From Synanceia verrucosa (lineage: Eukaryota > Chordata > Actinopteri > Perciformes > Synanceiidae): a stretch of 64,000 bases of DNA. The notes beneath the pieces are model-generated. The model was not told where the DNA came from. It was given only the letters and a program-made list of their open reading frames with translations, and did not search any database. The stretch is from NCBI GenBank assembly GCA_029721515.1, contig CM056565.1:11968742-12032741 (forward strand). Direction: 5' to 3'. Positions 26,413-40,300 of this stretch are shown in pieces. The position numbers and the translations under genes are program-made. How positions within the stretch are numbered: position 1 is the stretch's first letter; each line of letters starts with the position of its first letter.

Positions 26413-28600
26413 CTGAGAGGAAGAAAAGGGTGGAAACTAGTTAAAAAATACATCAAAAGTAAAGTAGAAAATTCTTGTAATCTTAATATTATCAAAAAGA
26501 GTATAAATCCAGTCATCCACTGAAAAAAACAAATAAATCTTAGTTATACTTAACTGATTTAGATTTACTTTCCTTTCCAACAACAGTACTCTTGCAACAT
26601 CATATAGCAGCAACTTTCAATTTAGAAACAAAAGACACAAAGAGCATCACAGGAAGTTGAATCCATGCCTTGCGGTCCCTCAACGTATCCTCTGACAACA
26701 ATACCTCAATTCAAGCAGATATTTCAGATGTGCATATTTAAACGGAAAGGAAAAAAAACTTTCCTCAAGACTAAGTAGGAAAACAGATCCAGAGGAAAGT
26801 TTTTTGAGCCTGGCTCAGTGTCCCCAATAAAAAGAATGTTTGAAAAGCAGCTCTCTGCACCTTAATCTACGCTTTAGCCTCAAGCTCATGACCCGTCCTC
26901 CACAGTATTCCTCCAGAGCCTCTGACTCGTTGAGTTCAAAGAGCAGTTTTCTCATTAAACAAGTAAAAACACCAAATTATGTGTATATCTGTTATATATC
27001 ATTCTATGAAAGGGATCAGATTATGTTATTTAAATGATTAAATAAGATATTTAATCAGGTCAGCATAAACATAATAAATTGAAAGCAACAAGAGCACAAA
27101 GAGAAAATGGTACTGTCGCCACTGAGAATAATACATACACTAAAATTAAGAAATATATCTTCATATTTCCACGCTCCAGGTCATGACTAGAAAAATCAGT
27201 TTGAGTGAGAATATTAGTTCCAGTGACACAACAGAGGGATTTTAAAAGTCAGACCTGAATCTACAGACGGCACACACACCACAGAGGACGACAGAGATGG
27301 CTGATCCAAGACTTTCTGCTCCTGCTGTCTGGAGAGAGGGCCTACAGGAAGTAGGGTATCCTTTTACACAGTCACACAATCAATCAGCATGAGTTCATTC
27401 TCCAGACCTCCTGAAAAAAGGGGGAGAAAAAAAACAGCTTCACTTCAGCAACAAGAGCTTTTACAGCATCACCCCGACTACAGGCAGATCATAAACACAG
27501 AGATGTGTAAACAGTTTGAGGAATGGCCATGGAGGAGACACTGACCATAACTACTTTCTCACTGTGTGAAGCGCAAACCTTTGTTTCCTTACAAGCCTCA
27601 CTCATCACCCAACACAATGTTTATTTCCATGGGAAAAAAAGAAATCAGAGAGGAAATCTCATGTTTGCAAAGGAAATCTGCTTTAAAATGAATCAGGCCA
27701 GAAACTCAGTTTTTTTCCAATTATTTTCTAGATTAATAACTGATCTATAAACCATCAAAAATGAGTGATAGCCCAAAAGTACATCTTGAAATCTATTATT
27801 TTTTCTGACCACCAAATGCTAGACCCAACATTTGATTTACCCTGATACAAAAATGGAAGAAAAGGCAGCAAAACCTCACAGTGGAAATGTTTGTTTTGGA
27901 TCAACTTATCAACTAATCGACTATCTGTTGCAGCTCTAAACTCAATGCACTGCTTGTACAAACACACTCTATTAGGGATGCAGTCTGAACACCAACACTG
28001 ATAACCACTGATGGCTGTCATCCACTTTTTTAATTGGTTGAGTGATTTTCCAGTAAAGTTAAGTCATAAACAAACCAGCACCTTTTAAACGTGACAGCTC
28101 ACAGCATCACAGCTGGCCTGAGTTAAAAAAGCAAAACTATTCAAGTTGTGCATTATGTTTACACCTCCAACACTGTGAGATAAAACAATAAGTCAAGACA
28201 AAATGCAGCCGTGCATCAAGACTAGAATCTGCGGTAAAAGAAAAGCAACAAACCTTAGATTTCTGTCCCATTCACATAGTTTTTTTCTTTGTTTAGCTTG
28301 GTTGTTGCTGCTGAAGCTGAGGTCCTCCTTCTCCGTATGAGACAGCAGAGTAACGTCTTCCTATGACAAAGGATCAGACAGGAGACCTCTTCCCCTCCAG
28401 CCTCCACCACTCCCACCTCAACTTTCAGCTTTGAGAGAGAGAGAGAGGGAGAGAGAGAGAGAGAGAGCATCAGGCTCTGCTGCTGCCCCTCTCTGGTTAG
28501 ATTGAGGATTGCTTGTATGAGGCAAAAGAGCAAAAAGGTAGAATTGAAGGAAGCTGCATCACTTTTACAATTAATTATGAGCACCTTTAATTCTCTGCAG
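26413..28600 (-). other. phldb2: phldb2 5' region with probable noncoding exon(s)
   Basis: Exon 26412 begins with a good acceptor, so at least one exon lies upstream. A candidate donor (CTAAG then GTTTGT) at 28254/28253 would close an exon covering part of 28254-28600, which contains a GA-rich tract at 28433-28468. I see no PHLDB2-like coding sequence here. A stretch near 27290-27340 reads open but does not join in frame. Confidence 0.35.
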
Positions 28601-29258
28601 AACATATTTTTTGTCCTTTCTACAGCTGACCTCTGACCTTACATTGATCTACAAGCTGCAGTATCATGTTATCACCATTGCATCACATTCCAGCATGGAG
28701 ACACTACAGGTTTCAATGCTAACATGTCCTTGTCATGTGGTGCTATCTAATCCAGGCTACACTCTCTTACAATGGTGTTCTTGCAGTCCAAGGTACTAAA
28801 CTTCCAAATTCTCACACAGTGTGTTTTCTATAGGATAAAAAAGCAAATGCACATCTCAGAGTCGTAAAAAAAAGTTGACTGTTAGATTGTTGTTTCAGCA
28901 GTATGTGGAGGCAGGAGGAGGCCCCATCGCTGTGTTTGAAACTGAGCCAACCCTCATTCCCTCTCCTAACTGTGCAGACAGAGAGTCGAAACCCCCTTAC
29001 AGTCCAGACACTGTCCACACTGCACCACAGAGCACATCTAACACAAATGAACAAAACAAGTGAATAAAATCCAGAGGATAAAGCAGCAAGTTCAGAGAGA
29101 AGAATGAATGAAATGTTACTCTGGAAAAATCCCCTGAATCCCACCGAAAATCTTGAACCATCATGTGAAAAAAAACTCCAATTACATCATAGGGAGGGGG
29201 CTGGACCAGATGATTACTTCCAGACACAGTGCCGGGGTCTTTGTCATAAAAACACACT

Positions 29259-29311
<53 letters not shown>

Positions 29312-30622
29312 GGAAAACTGGGACACTTTAAATTTGTTAACAGAAAGATTTCATTGTCATAGAGTGCTGGAATGTTACACCACTTCCTGACCAAAGTCTT
29401 TTAAAAAGATATGTTTTTAAGGCAACCACACCACTATTTGCAGCAAGCTGTTGCATGTGTATGCATTTTTAAAAGCTATAGACTGAAACCATGTGCAGAG
29501 TGAATCCAACGAAGGCAGCGGAAAAAGTAGGAGGAGGAGGGGACAGCGATGGAAGAAAAACTGGTGTCAGATTGTGGGAGCGGGTGTACGATCAACTCTG
29601 GTAATTGTTGGAAGGTCTGAGTCACAGTGTGAGAGGCCAAAGTCAATAAGCAACTTTTGGGCTTTAATATGTTTACGTTAATTTTCTTCACACTTTGTAC
29701 TGCAGCCTCGTCCACCTATCTTTCACATTCTCTTCTGTCTAATCTAACCTCACCTCACTGAGTTTCTGACCGATCTCCACCTTCACCTGAGCGACGTAAA
29801 ATGAATGATGTATATATTTATCAGAGCAGTTCCTGTGATCACTGATGACAAAATTAACTGGCCCTAAAGCAACTTTTTTGTAGAGTTCCAAGGTTTGTTT
29901 ATTGTCATTTCCCAGGTTTGTATCCACGGTTTGTGTATCCATAATTAAAATTAGCAGGATGTAGGCCTGTAGTGAATATAACCCACATCACAGCTATCTG
30001 CAGGATTTATCTAGATGACCAGATTCAGCTTAATTTAAAAATCGGCACACTGTAGGGCCACTTGAAACCGCAAAACAAGATGTTTGAGTGTTTGTTATAC
30101 AACTGAGTCTGTAATTATATGGCTGTGGGGTAATGTAGGCGGTGGTCTGGACATCTTTGGGGAACACTATATTTGTGTAGAGATAACATAATCATGTCCC
30201 TGTGTGTAATAGCGAATTATTCACAATCACAATCAAACTTTTTCGTGCTTTTTTTGTGGCCACGAAGCAAGTTGGGTCTTCACATTGGATAGTAAGCTGC
30301 TGCCTCTGAATGCAGATGCATATAATCTAGCAAATGCCTACGCAGAGCTTAATGTCCATCCGGAGCCTCCTCACTCTCCTCCAGGAGGAGATAACAACAG
30401 CTGAAGTGAGTGGGAGGCAAGTCCTTGGAGTCATAATGCATTTATGTGCTCTGAAATGAAGTAGCATATTTCGTCACTTCTTTTTCACTGTGGAACCTTA
30501 TTATCATACAACAGAAAGTATGTGTACTATGTGTATATGTGTACTTTTTGTTGGAAAACATGAAAATCACCAACAAAAAATGTAACAAAGCACAGAGCAG
30601 AACATTTTGCTGTAAGTTTCTT
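28601..30622. other. intergenic between hhla2 and phldb2
   Basis: Both flanking genes are on the minus strand. The interval contains a long CA microsatellite and no convincing exon on either strand. Confidence 0.4.
29264..29309. repeat. (CA)n microsatellite
   Basis: Uninterrupted CA dinucleotides, about 23 units. Confidence 0.95.
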
Positions 30623-30628
30623 TTTATT
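30623..30628 (-). other. hhla2: candidate poly(A) signal of hhla2
   Basis: AATAAA on the minus strand about 170 nt past the stop codon. Confidence 0.55.
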
Positions 30629-30795
30629 TTAAAGTCAGGAAAAAAAAGTTAACACATAATAGTTTGCCACGTACTGGTGCTGATGAGGATGACGTGGTGA
30701 GGCACATGCTTGTAATGACAACTCACAGAATCCCATATCTGACCTGATCATCTCTGTTTGATTAAGGCAGTTAATATGTGTTTATGAAATAAAGT

Positions 30796-33700
30796 TCATG
30801 ATATGTGGAGCCCAAGGTCAATGTTTCCGAATCCACCCCTCTCTGGACTGTTGGTCTGAAGCCCATCATTTACCTCCATGGATGGTCCTGCAGGTTTTTC
30901 TTCATTTTCTTCATCAGTGGCTGGTTGAGGAGCCAGAGGACAGTCCACATTCTGTGCTTCAAACTGGAGTTGTGGTCTGCTCCGTCCAACTGCATGCAAT
31001 CCGATTATATATGAAGCTGTGGTGTTAAGATGTTTGTGAAGCCCTCCATCAACAAAACCTGCTCCATTGTATCTGTGTGATGCATTTCTGATCTTGATTG
31101 CTATAAGAGAGAAACTATATTAATTATTCATCAGAAGAAATACATCAAGATGTTGCGTGTGATATTGGGCTTTACTGAGAACTTGTCAATATTGAACAGA
31201 AGTTGTAGCATTTGGCCCCATTTCTTTATTTGTTCTCTTTATTTCAATTGTTCTTTATTTTTTTTTATTGAAATTAATAGTTTGATCAGCTTAGGTGCAG
31301 ATTGGTGCCACCATGTATGACTATTTATAACTTATAAGTTCAGATGCTCCTACAGCAACAGTGTCCCTTCAAATGGTCTTGAGTCTGACTACTTAAGCTT
31401 ATCCCCCTTAAATCAGCCCGGCTGTCACTGTGTATGTTGATGCAGATCTGGATTCAGATGCAGTTTCAAATTTTTTGTTATTATAAATGCCAGATTATTA
31501 TAGTGCACCTTTGTCTGAATGAGAGCATCACAATATTACCATAAAAAAGACTACACTGAATACATGCATATCTATGATGAGCTATTATCTACCTCTATAT
31601 GTGAATATCTTACATACCTCTTTGCCTCACACATTGAGGGAGAGCTAAAGTGAGGGTGAACAGGAAAAAAGCTGCAGAAGCTGCAGTGCTCCACCATGAC
31701 CTCTGCACACTCTGCACATCCACACCTGCAGAGCAAGCATATTTATTCTTTTAGAAACTGTTTCTGTCCTGGATGTGTAGAGTAGAGATACTTACTGATT
31801 GATGCAATGGTGATGTTCACTTTGGTTTGAACGATGTGTCTGCTCTGCAGGCCTGAGAGAGTGCAGGTATACATCCCAGAGTGCTCCTCAATGTCTGGTT
31901 TGTGGAGCAGAAGAGATCCATCTCCCAGAAGAAGCAGGTCCTGGTCTAGTTCAGCCTGACCCTCCCACAGATTCAAGGTGTGTCTGGTTTTTGTGTCGTA
32001 TCTCAAAATGACAGTGGGCTCAGTGGACGAGGTGAAGGTCCAGGTGAGGGAGAAATTCTGGAGGCTGTGTGGGGCGATGCATGGGATGGACAGTGCATGA
32101 CCCTCTTCCTGTGTTATACCCTCTGAAAGATATCACACAAACACCTTGCTGCTTTTATCTGTCAGAAAACATCCTCTTTGTGTGAAATGCATCACAGTGT
32201 GACCAAAACGCACCTTGGTTTTTCCGAGAGGCAGTCCACACCTGGGTCTTGTCAGCCGCTATGAAAGAGCAGAAGTAGGTACAGTTGGAGAGCCGACCCG
32301 CGATCCTCACTGTGCTCTCCACAGTGAACAGACCCTTGTGGTCTGTGGTTCTGATGGTGGAATTTTCTAGAGTTTCCTGGGCGGAGGGGGGGTCTGTGGC
32401 CCATATCACCTGAGGGATGGGGTAGACGTTGTGAGAGGAGCAGGTGACCGTCTCATCAGTCATCTCCATGATCACTGACTGGATGATAGCTGAAAGAAAA
32501 GAAAACAGTGTTTGTAGCACCAGCAAATAAAAAAAGTTCTTGTGTGTTTTGAAGTCAACAGGGCACCAGAAAGTTTCAGGTGAAGATGGATTTCAGTCCA
32601 TTTACAGTGGCAGCCTTTAGCTGCTCTTTCTGACAAATCTCCAGCAGAGGGTGTTTTTCTGCTGCACTTCAAATCCTTGGTCCACTCAATATACTGTAGG
32701 TTAGTGGAGTGGATAGCTAACATTACATAAACATAAATCTAGTGCAGACTAGCTCCAGATACTTGTTTCTAGTGCACTAGTAGGACCAAGACACAAACTT
32801 TTATTTTGAAAACTGTATCCAAAAAATATATCTTCTTTAATGCACCAGTGCCCTTTATCGCTCTTTCCTCGACCCAGGACATTTAACATCCTGTCTTTAA
32901 AAATACACTCAGTTTAGAAGCACCACAGACCGCATCCTCCAAAATGACCATAAAGTTCAATTAACACATCTCTAAAACTGCTTGACAACTAAAACTGAGT
33001 CTATATCAGATGCCTTTCTATGATAACATAATATTCAACTACAAATAGCTGCTGTGTTTCCATCTGCTTTTCCAGAAGCCTTTCTGCTCGGCAGTGGTGG
33101 AAATTAAGAGAGCACAAAACGTTTCACCTTGTTGTCAAATTTAGGAACCCTTCACTACTCAAAGCTTCATCAGTGTTGAATTCATTAGTTTTAGACCAAA
33201 AAACTAATGTAATGTTGTCACAACGTACTGACCTTTCACCTCCAGGTTGACAAAGATCTCTTGGTTGCCCTTCCGGGTGCTCGTGTAACATTTGTACCTG
33301 CCCTTGTCTTGAACTTTGACCCTCCTGAGGAGCAGGGAGGCATTGCCGTGAGGGATGTGGGAGTTGAACAAGTAAGTTCTTCCACTGAAGTGCTTGTTCT
33401 GGAGTCCAAACTGATCTTTGTTGTAGTAGTAGCTGTGAACAGGGATCTGCTGCTTGTACCAGTGGATCACCACCGTGCCGGTGGGTCTGAAGCTGCAGGG
33501 CAGGATGCAGTCGTCAGGGATGATGCAAGTGACGTTTGCATCTGGTAATAAGACATTGATATAGTAAATTGTACTGTCAAGATTCAAGAGCACAGCAGTG
33601 TTCGTATTTGTCATCATAAGAATTTTGAAGAACCTCCTCTCCTAGTTTCATTGTTGCTTTCCTGTAACACTAACATTTTTAAGACATGAACATTTTAGAA

Positions 33701-34634
33701 TTTGTCTTCCGGTTGTTTCCTCTTTGAAAATAACAACAAAAGTAACCTTCCCTTCCCTCGTTTTCTTTCATGATTTCACATTCTTTCAAGCATTTTTTGT
33801 AACTGTTTCTGTGGTGTTGTTGGTTTGCATTTTCCAAGTGTCTGCAGTCAACAGACAACTGTCCAACCCTGAAGTCCGAGGACATAGATATCTGGATTAT
33901 GAGCAATATGTTTTCATTTGACCTCAAAGACACATCTGCTTCTGCGACAACAAAAGAACAACAAGAGTGAGACAGACAGAATAGGAAACTTGACTTACAA
34001 AATATGCAAAATATGTATGAAAGAGACACTCTGTTTTATTGTCCAATAAACAACTGAGCTGTTTGTTTTTCTAGAACAGAGAATTCTCAGTCACACTTCA
34101 CCCTAAATGAAGCCCTCCAGATGTGTGCAGCTGTCACAGCTGGGTAACACCTAATGCACTGAGGACACAGTGCAGCTGTTTTTACTGCTGCTGTGGAAAT
34201 ACCAATGCAAACTAATGTTATCTGTTTCAGCTGTATTATTTTTGAAGCTCTATACACATATATTACCGCCATCATACAGCTACAGAGCTTGCCAGAATTG
34301 TGTAGAAATGTTTCCATTTTTTGCCATCAAATCATATTGATTTTGTGATGATAAAATGAGCTGATCAATGATAACAATACCAAAATAAATCAACTCTTTC
34401 CTCTCAATTTAATTAACAGCACAGCATTTTCTAATATAGTTCAAAAATGATAAACAGCAGTAGCTATTTAAATCATTAACTCTATTTGAGTCCCTTCATT
34501 GAGAATGAATCACTTGTTTGTGAGCTGCATTGAAGAGACACAGAGTGAAGTGTTACAATACCTTTTGAGCTTGTCAGCAGCAGTTTCTCAGAGAAAATAA
34601 GCAGAATGATAATGAGTCCGTGTGTCTCTGCCAT
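30796..34634 (-). CDS. hhla2: HHLA2-like B7-family immunoglobulin protein
   Basis: Six exons on the minus strand: 34634-34562, 33541-33233, 32489-32214, 32122-31796, 31725-31618, 31100-30796. Every junction is phase 1, as is usual for Ig-domain genes, and the product is 465 aa. Order: hydrophobic signal peptide (1 to about 24); V-type Ig (25-127) with VVIHWYKQ, HGNASLLLRRV and GRYKCY, closely like human HHLA2; C-type Ig (128-219); a third Ig (220-328) ending GMYTCTLSG; one membrane helix (about 340-357); a tail of about 105 residues. Several N-glycosylation sites are visible. Family knowledge: HHLA2 is a T-cell co-signalling ligand (receptors TMIGD2 and KIR3DL3 in humans); that the fish protein has this role is inference. 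The tail is longer than the human one, and I see no ITIM or ITAM. VTCN1 or butyrophilin-like identity is less likely given the HGNASLLLRRV match. Confidence 0.8.
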
Positions 34635-37340
34635 GTCAGACGGCCTGCTGTGTTGACTAACTGCTCCTGTAACAGTATCTTGTGTGTGAAAACACACCAG
34701 TGTGCAGTGAACTGTGTCTGTGTGAATCTACTTTACATCCTTCCCAGCACTAATGAGATACACTGACTAATTAACCAGGCAGGTAAAAGTTTAACCAGCC
34801 TCCATGTGAATGCTTCACTACACAACACTCTCACTTAATTAGTTCACAAAAAAAAATAAAAAAAATACACCCGTTGTTATATTCTTCTTTTATTCACAAA
34901 ACACAGAATGTGTCATCTCTGCAGTCTGGAAATATCTATATCCTGAAAGGAGATGCTCCTACAAATAGCATATCCTGATAATAACAGAAAACATAGTGAC
35001 TTGCTCAGCAGATAAAAAGCAGAGAGAAAACATTTAAGTGGTGGAAAGGAGGAAGGAAATTGATCAAAAAACATCATTGTTATGTTTTTTTTGTCAAAAC
35101 CTACAGACAACTCCTGATATCACAAGTGTAACAAAAAAAACTTAATTTATTCTATTAACATGAAACAAAATGTTTTGAATTAAGCCCCTTCTTATATGGA
35201 TGTTTCCTTTTTGCAGCTGGAAACGATGTCAGTCCACGTGGTGGTATTAATGATCTATTGGGATTAAAAACAATTTCAATGATGCTTAAGATACATTGTT
35301 GTAATTAAAAAGTTACAAAGGTTTGTGTATTGTGCTGTTATCTGCATGTATTTGACATGGACACATGGCACGCTGCATTAATTTGGCTGCTGATGAAGAA
35401 AAATGCAGCTCTCAACATATTTTGACAGCTGATGACCTCTAGAGGGCACAGATGAAATGTCACTTCCACATGTGGATGTCGGCCTGCTGTCCAGCAGATG
35501 TGAGGTCACATGTGCAACAGAGCCAAGGTCCACGTGCATGATTCTTTAAGATGGCATTGCTCATGTCTGTCCTCAATCAACTTTAATCCCAGATTAAAGG
35601 GACTATGCCACTACAGTGGAGTCATACTGTGCATGTTTTGATTTCATCGTGTATCCTGAGTTTTCTCTTTCTCTGTTCCTCTTTTCCTGCCTTCATTCAA
35701 TATAGTATTAATAAATTTCATCATCACCATCTCTGGTCAGGAGAACTGCTGGGCTAACACAAACACTTCACTGAATAACATTAAAAAATATAGCACAGTG
35801 TGCCGTCAGACACAAAGGTAGGCTAACATTAAGGGTTCCTTTTTTTAAGACGTTAGTTAGCTTTCTCTGCAGGAGTAGCATTTGGTTAGCATACGTTAGC
35901 TGTGTGTAATGTCAGTTGGTATTTGGCTAACAGACCTGAAGGTCCTGTACCTGTTTGCAAACTGGACATCAGTGTCCACAGATTTACATATTTTGGACAG
36001 CTAACAGGCGGAGATGCTAAAGCCAAAATACATCATTATGACTGTAATGGGTGGAAAGGTGTCAATAACATGATATAATATAATACTTGTTTGTCTATTA
36101 TTAAGCACTTCATTCTTTTCTGATGATGAAGGATTCATATGAAGACAGCTGCTGTAGCTCAGTATGCTGCCACCCGGCTCCACCTCAGAAAGCTTCACCT
36201 TTCCCCTTCACTGTACAAAGGTCACTTTAATGTCATGGACATGATGGCAGCCCCTAAACTTGACAGAAATTGCTGTTGATCAGTGGCAAACCAAGAAAAT
36301 GATTATTCATTAAAAGAGCCATGCATCTGCTTATTTTGAGATGCTGTCATATTCATATGATAACATATTATATCATATGTTATAACATAATTGCATATTT
36401 TTTTCAGATTATTGTGCTTTGTGGTTGGACTGGACTGGATTGCGTTTTATGAAGGTTGGCCTTCATAAGGTTGGCATCCTGTGGTGTTTAAACAAGATGT
36501 GAACCCTAATGATGAGTGGAGTTTTGTAAATATTTCACTAATACCATTTTTTCAAAATGTTAATCTTAAATCTTTCATGTCAAAGTTTATGAGGCATTCA
36601 TTCCCTTTTTTCTAAAATTTAGATGAGAGAGGAAAACAGTTGAAAGCCTCAGTTTAATATCCTCCATATCCTCTACCATGAATGGTTTCTGCTCAGAAGA
36701 CATAAAGTGCAACATTTGCAGATGTAGCCCAGACATATGCTTATATCTGCGTCCTCTGAATGGGATCCGTCTCCCACCACAATGTGTAACCCGAGAGAAA
36801 ATCCTGAAATGTATAAAAGTAGGCTGTGGGTATTTTTTTTTATTTTTATCTGGTCAGCATGATGATGAAACTGCTGGCTGTATTATCCCTCTCTGCACTC
36901 TCTGCTGCCTGCAGTTTGTAGGTTACTGAAAGATTTCACCAACCACAGTTAAGAAGATTAGAGAGGAATTAATGGTATTCCTTTGTCATCATAGGAATAA
37001 ATTGATATTTGGTTTTACGTAAATCGGAGGGAGGGGACATGTTGTCAGGAGACGTAAGCGGAGGGATGTCACAGAGACGAGCACACTCAACCAGGGGATG
37101 CCTGTGCATTGGAGCTAATCACTGGATATCCGACTGATGTTCACCATGTTCGAGGAGATGAAGCAGCAGGATAACGCAGAAGTAGCTGGGCGTGTGTGTG
37201 GTGGGGCAGAATGATGAGTGCTGCTGGGACATGGATGTGCCAGTAGAGGACGAGGACAGCTGTGGCATTCCCTGGACGAGACGCTGACGCAGTGGGAGGA
37301 ACATTTGGGTTCCTCTTCTCTTTCCAGCCCCAGCTCAACC
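34635..37340. other. divergent intergenic region, hhla2 to gabrr3
   Basis: Holds the hhla2 promoter (minus) and the gabrr3 5' flank (plus). I see no further gene. From about 37030 to 37325 the sequence becomes GC-richer. A polypyrimidine tract and CAG at 37310-37326 could be a splice acceptor just before the gabrr3 ATG, so a separate noncoding first exon is possible. A small upstream frame (37138-37215, 25 codons) lies in this leader. Confidence 0.4.
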
Positions 37341-40300
37341 ATGAGACTGGCCCTCCTGGCCTTTAGACTGATGTGCTTGGCCTGGCTGTGGCCTGTCAGC
37401 AGCCACTTCCCGAACAAGAGGAGACACAAGGAGCAGTATGGAGAGAACACCAAGCAGAAGCATGGAGGGTGAGCCAAAGTGGGATTTCTCCTGTGACTCT
37501 TTGTTTAATTGTGGAGCTGCTTCTGTTTTTAATATGTAGCCTACTTTTTGACACATTTTAGAGATATGGGAGCCTTTGCTACTTTACAATGCCATCCCAA
37601 CTGAATATGGAAATATAAATTTATGATTTGTCAAGTGAGGTGAAAGGTGATCTGTACATTTCATAAAAATTCAAATCAACTTTATTCATCCACGATGACG
37701 ATTTTTATTCCAAGGAAGACCAAACAGGAACAGATATTTACAAGCAAAGATAGCATGATAGATTGATAGACCTGCTGTTAAAGAACATATTGGAACATAA
37801 AATATAACATAGGTTTCTGTTTACAGTCATCTCTTCATGAGGATTTCTAGGAAGATAGTGAAGACAGATGGACCTCTTAGACCAAAAACAAAAACAATTG
37901 AGATGTAATGTCAATTCATGGGACAGACATGAGAGAAACCCTGTGATATCTTTGACCCACTTAGGACTGTGTTAGATCAGTAAAAGAACTTTCATTTCCT
38001 GTAGACCGAGGCCTTTGGTTGTAATCAGAGTGCTAAAGTCTATTTAACCATCACTAACTCCTTCGACCAGATGTCACTTCTGCCTCAAGTGAGTGTCTGT
38101 GTTTGATCGAGGCAGAGTTTCTACGATAAACTGTTGTTTCTCTTTGATACTCAGACGAGTGGATCTTAAGATGAAAAAGCTGGACAGCACCAAGTCTCTG
38201 CTAATCAAATCTGAGCAGCTGCTCCGGATTGAAGACCATGACTTTGCAATGCGGCCTGGATTTGGAGGTAAGACACCGTGTCTTTATCTTCATATGTACG
38301 TATGTACGTACATATATATACACACACATATATATATGTATACACACACACACGCACATACAGTATGTGTGTGTCACATTGAGTTGGTAACTCAGTCAGG
38401 TTAAAGTAGGTTACTGTGCTGTCTTTTGTATTACTCCTCCCAAAAACCGCTTAGTGACCTAGATTATCTGCTGTGTGAGACAATGACTGCAGACAGTAGT
38501 AGGCTCCAGATAAAATAATCTCAACTGTGTACCTAATTCTGTGGTTTGTTTGTGTGTGTGTTTGGGGGGATGTTAGAGGATATTCCAAAAAACTAAACCT
38601 AGAATGTTTCCTTTTTAAGCTTTGCTTTCTTTCTGTGTGGATTTAGTTCACAGGTTTTTTTGTTGAGGAGCATTATCTGGTGCTTCAGATGCTGCATGTG
38701 TTTCCTTTCCCATCACCTTGATTTAAAGGTTCAGCAAACGTCTCAGTCCTCTCAGTGGATGCTTGTTTAATTCTACTTTACCTTAGTTAGAGGTTAAAAC
38801 ATTCCTGAAACAGTGCAACTTGTGAATGCAGCAGACGCTCCAAATAACAGGCCTCAGTGAGTACAAACCTCAGAGGAGTTGTAATTCTTAGCTGCCATTT
38901 ACTGTGGGAGTGGTTGTATACCATATAATCAGTAAACAGCAAATTGTATTCTCATACAAAACACATAACACTGTATATCTACAGGTATACATGTACACTG
39001 TGGGGGAGTTGTCCTGTGGCCAGTTGACTGTAACAGACTTCCTGTATGGCAGTGTCAGGCTGTCAACATGTTTTCTTTGCAAACAATACAGTTTTACCAG
39101 ATCAGCAAAGTGTGGGTGGATGGAGTGTTTTCTAGAAACCCTTCATTTCTTGTGTGTTACACTATAGTTTTCTTTTTGTTCATTCTACTTGTAGTAAATC
39201 TGTTAACATTTCATTTTCTGAGTACTTTTTAAGTCAGTCTTTAAACATCACATCTCGAATGACAGTTGATGGAGTTGTTTTTGACATTTACTTCCGAACA
39301 ATTTTAGCCAATGAGACTTTTATGATTCCTGAACTCCACAGAGCCAATTACTGTAACTGACTCTGATGATAAATGTTTAATGTTTTGTGCTGCATTTATA
39401 CTTTTGTACCTCTGACCATTCACTGCCGTTGCCCTTTGTTGGTTTTGGAGCGTTTCATTCCCATCAAGAACCTCGGTGACCCAACATGGTGGAAAAGTGG
39501 ACAGGTCTTTACCTCCAGGAGTGTCCCTGCCTGATATAATCCCTCCCCCTCACTACACTACTGTAATCATGGTTTTGAGTGCTGGCCTTCATTAGATAAT
39601 GGCACTGAGAGAACGGGGTGTTTAGTACACATCATACGTTTACAGTATTCTGCCTCTGTAAGCTGATATAATTTCTCAATAATGGGCCAAAAAGCAAAGA
39701 AAAGCCTTGGTTTGACTCCTGCTGGATCTGACCCCTTCTGTACATTTTCTCCCAGTATTTATGTGGGTTTAATCCAGGTCACTGATGCAGAACATTATTA
39801 TTAGTGTCAGTGATTGTGTTAGTGAATGCTGCGATACACTTCAGACTCTTATTGAAATGTGTGATGATGAAAGAGTGTTAGGTAATCTATGTAACACAAG
39901 GGATATTTATATCCATGTTTTAGTTAGAGTTATGTAAATCAAATCTATATGGTAGAGTCGAATGACTACAAAGGCTGGAAGGCTGGAACGAAATGGGATG
40001 ATTATTATTGCTGGTGGACTGTTAAATTCCTATTATTAGGTTTGTTTAGCCAAGTCTGTTTAGAATTGTATACATGCTGTATATATATTATTTATTTGTC
40101 TTGCATTGTCACTTTTGCATTTGTTCGCTTTTTTCAAGTGAGGCAATTGCTGATTTTGAAAGCAACGCAATTAGTTATCTTCTCAAAACATACACTTTTT
40201 ATGGTTTCTAGTCTCATAGTGTTGAGTAAATTACATCATACGGTTTGGTTGCCTAAAGATCATCCACAAAATGAAAAGCTCATTAGAGATATCATATTTG

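Noticed and set aside
27270..27345. Extra 5' coding exon for phldb2
   Set aside because: The open stretch ends in phase 1 and would bring a stop codon in the exon at 26412.
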